Part shown: one piece after another, positions 12,943 to 15,362 of the stretch | Position numbering within the stretch: position 1 is the first letter of the stretch | Layout of the letters: every line of letters begins with the position of its first letter | Origin: Prevotella sp. | GTDB taxonomy: Bacteria > Bacteroidota > Bacteroidia > Bacteroidales > Bacteroidaceae | DNA: 15,362 nt | Direction: 5' to 3' | Assembly: GCA_016283605.1 (NCBI GenBank) | Contig: JAEENF010000166.1 | Location: forward strand, 1-15,362 | Translations under genes and position numbers: made by a program | The notes under the pieces: model-generated | The model's input: the letters and a program-made list of their open reading frames with translations, nothing else | Databases searched by the model: none | Told to the model about the DNA's origin: nothing

Positions 12943-14407
12943 CGTCCACCTCCTTTCCTTTCTCGTCGTCAGCGGTCTGGATCATGTCATCCAACAGCTC
13001 CACGATCACCTTGCTCTGTTTCTCGATGTCCTTCGCCAGCCGGCCTGTCTCCGCTGTTCCTGCAAGTCCCTGACAGAGCCGTTTCACAAAATCCGAGATT
13101 TGATTCGAGGGGGGCACCATCTGGTTGGTCATGTTGTGCAGGAAGGCTGTCTTCATCCTGTCGGCCTCCTTCGCCTGACGGTAGGCTACCTCCAGTTCCT
13201 TATGACGGGCCTGGAGATTGGCCGACAGCTCCTCCTGTTCACCGATATAGGCGGCCAGCGACTGCTGCATCTGCTGGAAGTTCCGTTGCAGCTGTCCGAT
13301 CTCGTCCTGACGATTCGTATCAGGAATCGTCTCGTCGTAGTTTCCCTGGGCGATGCGCCTGACTGAATCTGTCAAACCCTCCAAGGGCAACAGCTGGCGA
13401 TGCGTCACCCAGCGACAGAGGATGAAGAATACCAGGAGTCCTACGATGATGATGGCCAGCAGATAGTAGAGCAGACGGTTGTATGCGCCAAAGATGTCCT
13501 GTTCGGGATACACCACACCCACACTCCATTTCAGTTCCTCCATCACACGTCCGGGAACAGCCTGCCGCTGGAAGGGCTTATACATCACGTACCATTTCTG
13601 ATGGTCAAGGATGAAGGGCTTGAACCCGCTCTCGCCAGAAATCATCGCCTCGGCAGCCTCACGTACGGAAGGGTCTGCACCGTGTTCGATCTGGGTGAAG
13701 ACGGTCTGACGATACAACTTGTCGTAGTTGGGATGGACGATATACGAGCCGTCGTCGCTAAGCAGTGTGATATAGCCGTTGGGCGAGGGCTTCGCGTCGT
13801 TCACAATCTTCGTAAAATGAACCAGCGGTACGTCGATACCCAGGACACCTACGCACGTCCTTCCTTCGCCATAGATCGGCAGACAGAATGTCACGAGGGG
13901 GAATTTCCAGTCCGACTTGTTCTTCAGGGGTTCCAGCCAGCACACGCGACCTGTGGTTACGGGTTCCACATACCAGGGCTGTTCGGTATAGGGCGTCACG
14001 CCGAACTTGTGGGTAGTCACAAGTTTCCCCTCGTCTTTGTACACGTAGACCATCATCGACTCGCCGGCCTTGAAATAATCGGGTTTGAAGGCTGTGGCGC
14101 AACCTGTTACGTAGGGGTTGCACGTCACCACACGCGTACAGAATTCCTCCATCGTCTCAGGTTCGTCGCGATGACGCATCAGGTCGTAGTACACGTTGCC
14201 GGCCGTCTGCTCCACACTCAACAGGATATTGTCGATATGGCGCGAGGTGGTTTCCAGTGCATGTGACGCATCGTTCATCGCCTCCTTTTTCATTGCCTGC
14301 CGCGAAAAAATGAACGTCACAGCCAGCGTCGCCGTCAATAGCAACGCCACCGCACAAAGCATGATTGCACTTAGGCGCAGTGATAATGTCTTGGTTATGG
14401 TCTTCAA
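12935..14407 (-). CDS. Cache-HAMP sensor with phosphoacceptor-less DHp (pseudo-histidine kinase)
   Basis: A 490-residue membrane protein, numbered from the TTG at 14407. TM1 is at about 12-34, a Cache-like periplasmic sensor at 38-311 (EQPWYVEP, CWLEPL, FCLPIYGEGRTCVGVLGIDV), TM2 at 312-331, HAMP at 333-386 and coiled coil at 389-418. It ends with a DHp-like helical segment (417-478). MKTAFLHNMTNQMVPPSNQI aligns with the H-box pattern MKTAF..N.SHE.RTP.N.I, but the phosphoacceptor His is Asn428, the next residue is Gln429, and no HATPase follows. It therefore should not autophosphorylate and may regulate or heterodimerise with the kinase encoded next. The reading frame extends to a TTG at 14428, but that lies within a perfect -7 promoter element. 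Starting at 14407 gives MKTITKTLSLRLSAI, which aligns with the partner's MSRISRHLSTKLGLG. A GTG at 14419 and an ATG at 14362 are alternatives. Confidence 0.88.
   Translation of the reverse strand: MKTITKTLSLRLSAIMLCAVALLLTATLAVTFIFSRQAMKKEAMNDASHALETTSRHIDNILLSVEQTAGNVYYDLMRHRDEPETMEEFCTRVVTCNPYVTGCATAFKPDYFKAGESMMVYVYKDEGKLVTTHKFGVTPYTEQPWYVEPVTTGRVCWLEPLKNKSDWKFPLVTFCLPIYGEGRTCVGVLGIDVPLVHFTKIVNDAKPSPNGYITLLSDDGSYIVHPNYDKLYRQTVFTQIEHGADPSVREAAEAMISGESGFKPFILDHQKWYVMYKPFQRQAVPGRVMEELKWSVGVVYPEQDIFGAYNRLLYYLLAIIIVGLLVFFILCRWVTHRQLLPLEGLTDSVRRIAQGNYDETIPDTNRQDEIGQLQRNFQQMQQSLAAYIGEQEELSANLQARHKELEVAYRQAKEADRMKTAFLHNMTNQMVPPSNQISDFVKRLCQGLAGTAETGRLAKDIEKQSKVIVELLDDMIQTADDEKGKEVDDE
12947..12955 (-). 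promoter_or_regulatory. Strong Shine-Dalgarno for the histidine kinase gene
   Basis: On the minus strand AGGAGGTGG precedes the kinase ATG at 12942 by 4 bases, inside the last codons of the upstream sensor gene (KGKEVDDE). Such a strong site is unusual for Bacteroidota, where most starts here lack one. It suggests re-initiation or independent ribosome loading at the overlap. Confidence 0.75.
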
Positions 14408-14424
14408 TACGTGTTGCACAAAGT

Positions 14425-14433
14425 GCAAATATA
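14425..14433 (-). promoter_or_regulatory. Promoter -7 element of the two-sensor operon
   Basis: TATATTTGC on the minus strand is a perfect TAnnTTTGY match. A TTG (14459-14457) lies 23 bases upstream, slightly farther than usual. Transcription should start near 14418-14420, so the TTG at 14428 cannot be the start codon and the leader before the chosen TTG at 14407 is very short, about 10-13 bases. Confidence 0.7.
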
Positions 14434-14530
14434 TGATTTTTTTCCGATTGTCATATCAATCCTCCCTGATAATTACGAAATTTTAACAAGCAAAAAAGGT
14501 TAAAGAGATTTTTTCTTCGCAAAAACTTAG

Positions 14531-14539
14531 TACTTTTGC
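14531..14539 (+). promoter_or_regulatory. Promoter -7 element of the secreted-protein gene
   Basis: TACTTTTGC is identical to the ddh -7 element and a perfect TAnnTTTGY match. It ends 35 bases before the ATG at 14575, giving a leader of about 30 bases that contains a weak AAAAGG at 14556-14561. With the minus-strand element at 14425-14433 it makes 14408-14574 a divergent promoter region; nothing else was recognised there. Confidence 0.78.
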
Positions 14540-14574
14540 AAACGAATATGCTATCAAAAGGTAACAAACAACTT

Positions 14575-15362
14575 ATGAAAAAACTATTATTATCAACTAT
14601 GATGCTGGCTTTCGTCGCCATGACGGGGCAGGCGAAAGATGTGGTGTGGGATCAGCCCACCATCGAGTATGGAACCACTAACGGCGACGGATTCTTCAAT
14701 CTCGCCCTCGACCTGACGAAGGTGGAACTGAAGGACAACGAGACCGTGGTGTATATCACGGCGTATCAGCGGTCAGACTATCCCGACTTCTGGTTCCAGT
14801 TTGCCGGAGACACCTATCTGAAAATTGGAGAGCAGCGCTATACCATCACGTCTGCCGACGGCATAGAACTCAACCAGCACCTTCAGACGAACAAGGACTT
14901 CAAGCGCGATATGGCCTTCCACTTCCCGCCGCTGCCAAAGGGTACGAAGGTATTCGACTTCATCGAGGGTGACGGACAGGGTGCTTTCCAGATTAAGGGC
15001 ATCAAGCCGGTGGAGGAACGTTGGAAGCAGATCTTCCCTTCCTACTGGCGCGACGACCAGGGTGACTGGAAGATCGCCTTCTTTGAGGACTGCGCCATCT
15101 ACGACTGCAAGTTCTGGAACTACAAGCAGCGCGACGTGAACCCCAAGACCGGCGAGGCCGCTATTGTCATGACGAATGATAACGAAAAACTGAAGGTCAC
15201 CATCGGCAAGGATAAGAAAGGCCAGCGCTCGATACAGATTGGCAACGATAAGGCTATGTATTCGATGATTACTGGTCGTTTCCTGCCTGACTATCCCACG
15301 AAGGACACCCGTGAGGGCTTCGTGGATACCGGCTACAAGGAGGATACCGTCACCGTTATCGG
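14575..15362 (+). CDS. Secreted protein of unassigned function, truncated by window end
   Basis: The first 262 codons are open to the window edge with no stop. A clear signal peptide (MKKLLLSTMMLAFVAMTGQA, cleavage after residue 20) sends the product to the periplasm or beyond; no lipobox Cys is present. The mature part begins KDVVWDQPTIEYGTT, looks beta-rich, and holds a distinctive segment at 157-183 (SYWRDDQGDWKIAFFEDC, then AIYDCKFWNY). I recall similar N-terminal regions in secreted Prevotella/Bacteroides proteins, some with a thioredoxin/TlpA-like domain farther on. That is a weak memory, no CxxC is visible here, and I do not assign a function. An in-frame ATG at 14548 would add nine residues, but it lies almost at the predicted transcription start, so 14575 is preferred. 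Confidence 0.85.
   Translation, partial: MKKLLLSTMMLAFVAMTGQAKDVVWDQPTIEYGTTNGDGFFNLALDLTKVELKDNETVVYITAYQRSDYPDFWFQFAGDTYLKIGEQRYTITSADGIELNQHLQTNKDFKRDMAFHFPPLPKGTKVFDFIEGDGQGAFQIKGIKPVEERWKQIFPSYWRDDQGDWKIAFFEDCAIYDCKFWNYKQRDVNPKTGEAAIVMTNDNEKLKVTIGKDKKGQRSIQIGNDKAMYSMITGRFLPDYPTKDTREGFVDTGYKEDTVTVI

Noticed and set aside
12935..14407. The two sensors as one split or frameshifted gene
   Set aside because: Each has its own TM1, Cache-like domain, TM2 and HAMP, so the 8-base overlap joins two genes rather than breaking one.

Overview
The window looks like chromosomal DNA from a member of the Bacteroidota, most likely the Prevotellaceae/Bacteroidales. The grounds are a very large SprA/Sov-type surface protein, a 'smalltalk' micro-protein, perfect TAnnTTTGY promoter elements typical of this phylum, almost no Shine-Dalgarno sites, and a DAP dehydrogenase of the kind found in gut Bacteroidales. 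Assignment below family level is not supported. No rRNA, tRNA, CRISPR array, transposase or phage gene was seen.

Layout. (1) 1-265: a decameric tandem repeat, a 35-residue smalltalk-like peptide on the + strand, and a strong bidirectional terminator. (2) 266-9999, minus strand: a tightly packed three-gene operon in the order ruvA, sprA, serine hydrolase. The first junction is a 4-base ATGA overlap and the second has no gap. sprA alone fills half the window. (3) 10000-10185: an AT-rich divergent promoter region with palindromes. (4) 10186-11085, plus strand: meso-diaminopimelate dehydrogenase (ddh). (5) 11098-14407, minus strand: two overlapping sensor genes that are clearly ancient duplicates. 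The promoter-proximal one has an Asn where the phosphoacceptor His should be and no ATPase domain; the distal one is a complete sensor histidine kinase. (6) 14408-14574: a second divergent promoter region. (7) 14575 to the window end, plus strand: the first 262 codons of a secreted protein.

How the genes relate. RuvA is housekeeping (Holliday-junction branch migration). SprA is the outer-membrane translocon of the type IX secretion system (T9SS), and the serine hydrolase downstream is an exported penicillin-binding-protein-like enzyme that should be co-expressed with it. ddh provides a one-step route to meso-DAP for lysine and peptidoglycan. The two sensors probably act together as a signalling complex whose response regulator is not in the window.

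The observations most worth following up are: (a) the pair of a phosphoacceptor-less pseudo-kinase with a full kinase, joined by translational coupling; (b) a CTATCTNCNT decamer array that occurs both as intergenic DNA near smalltalk and, in the same reading phase, as the stretch encoding the signal-peptide core of SprA; and (c) a cluster of TTGTA/TACAA half-sites, including a perfect 14-bp palindrome, just upstream of the ruvA-sprA operon. All family assignments come from reading the translated sequences; no database search was run.
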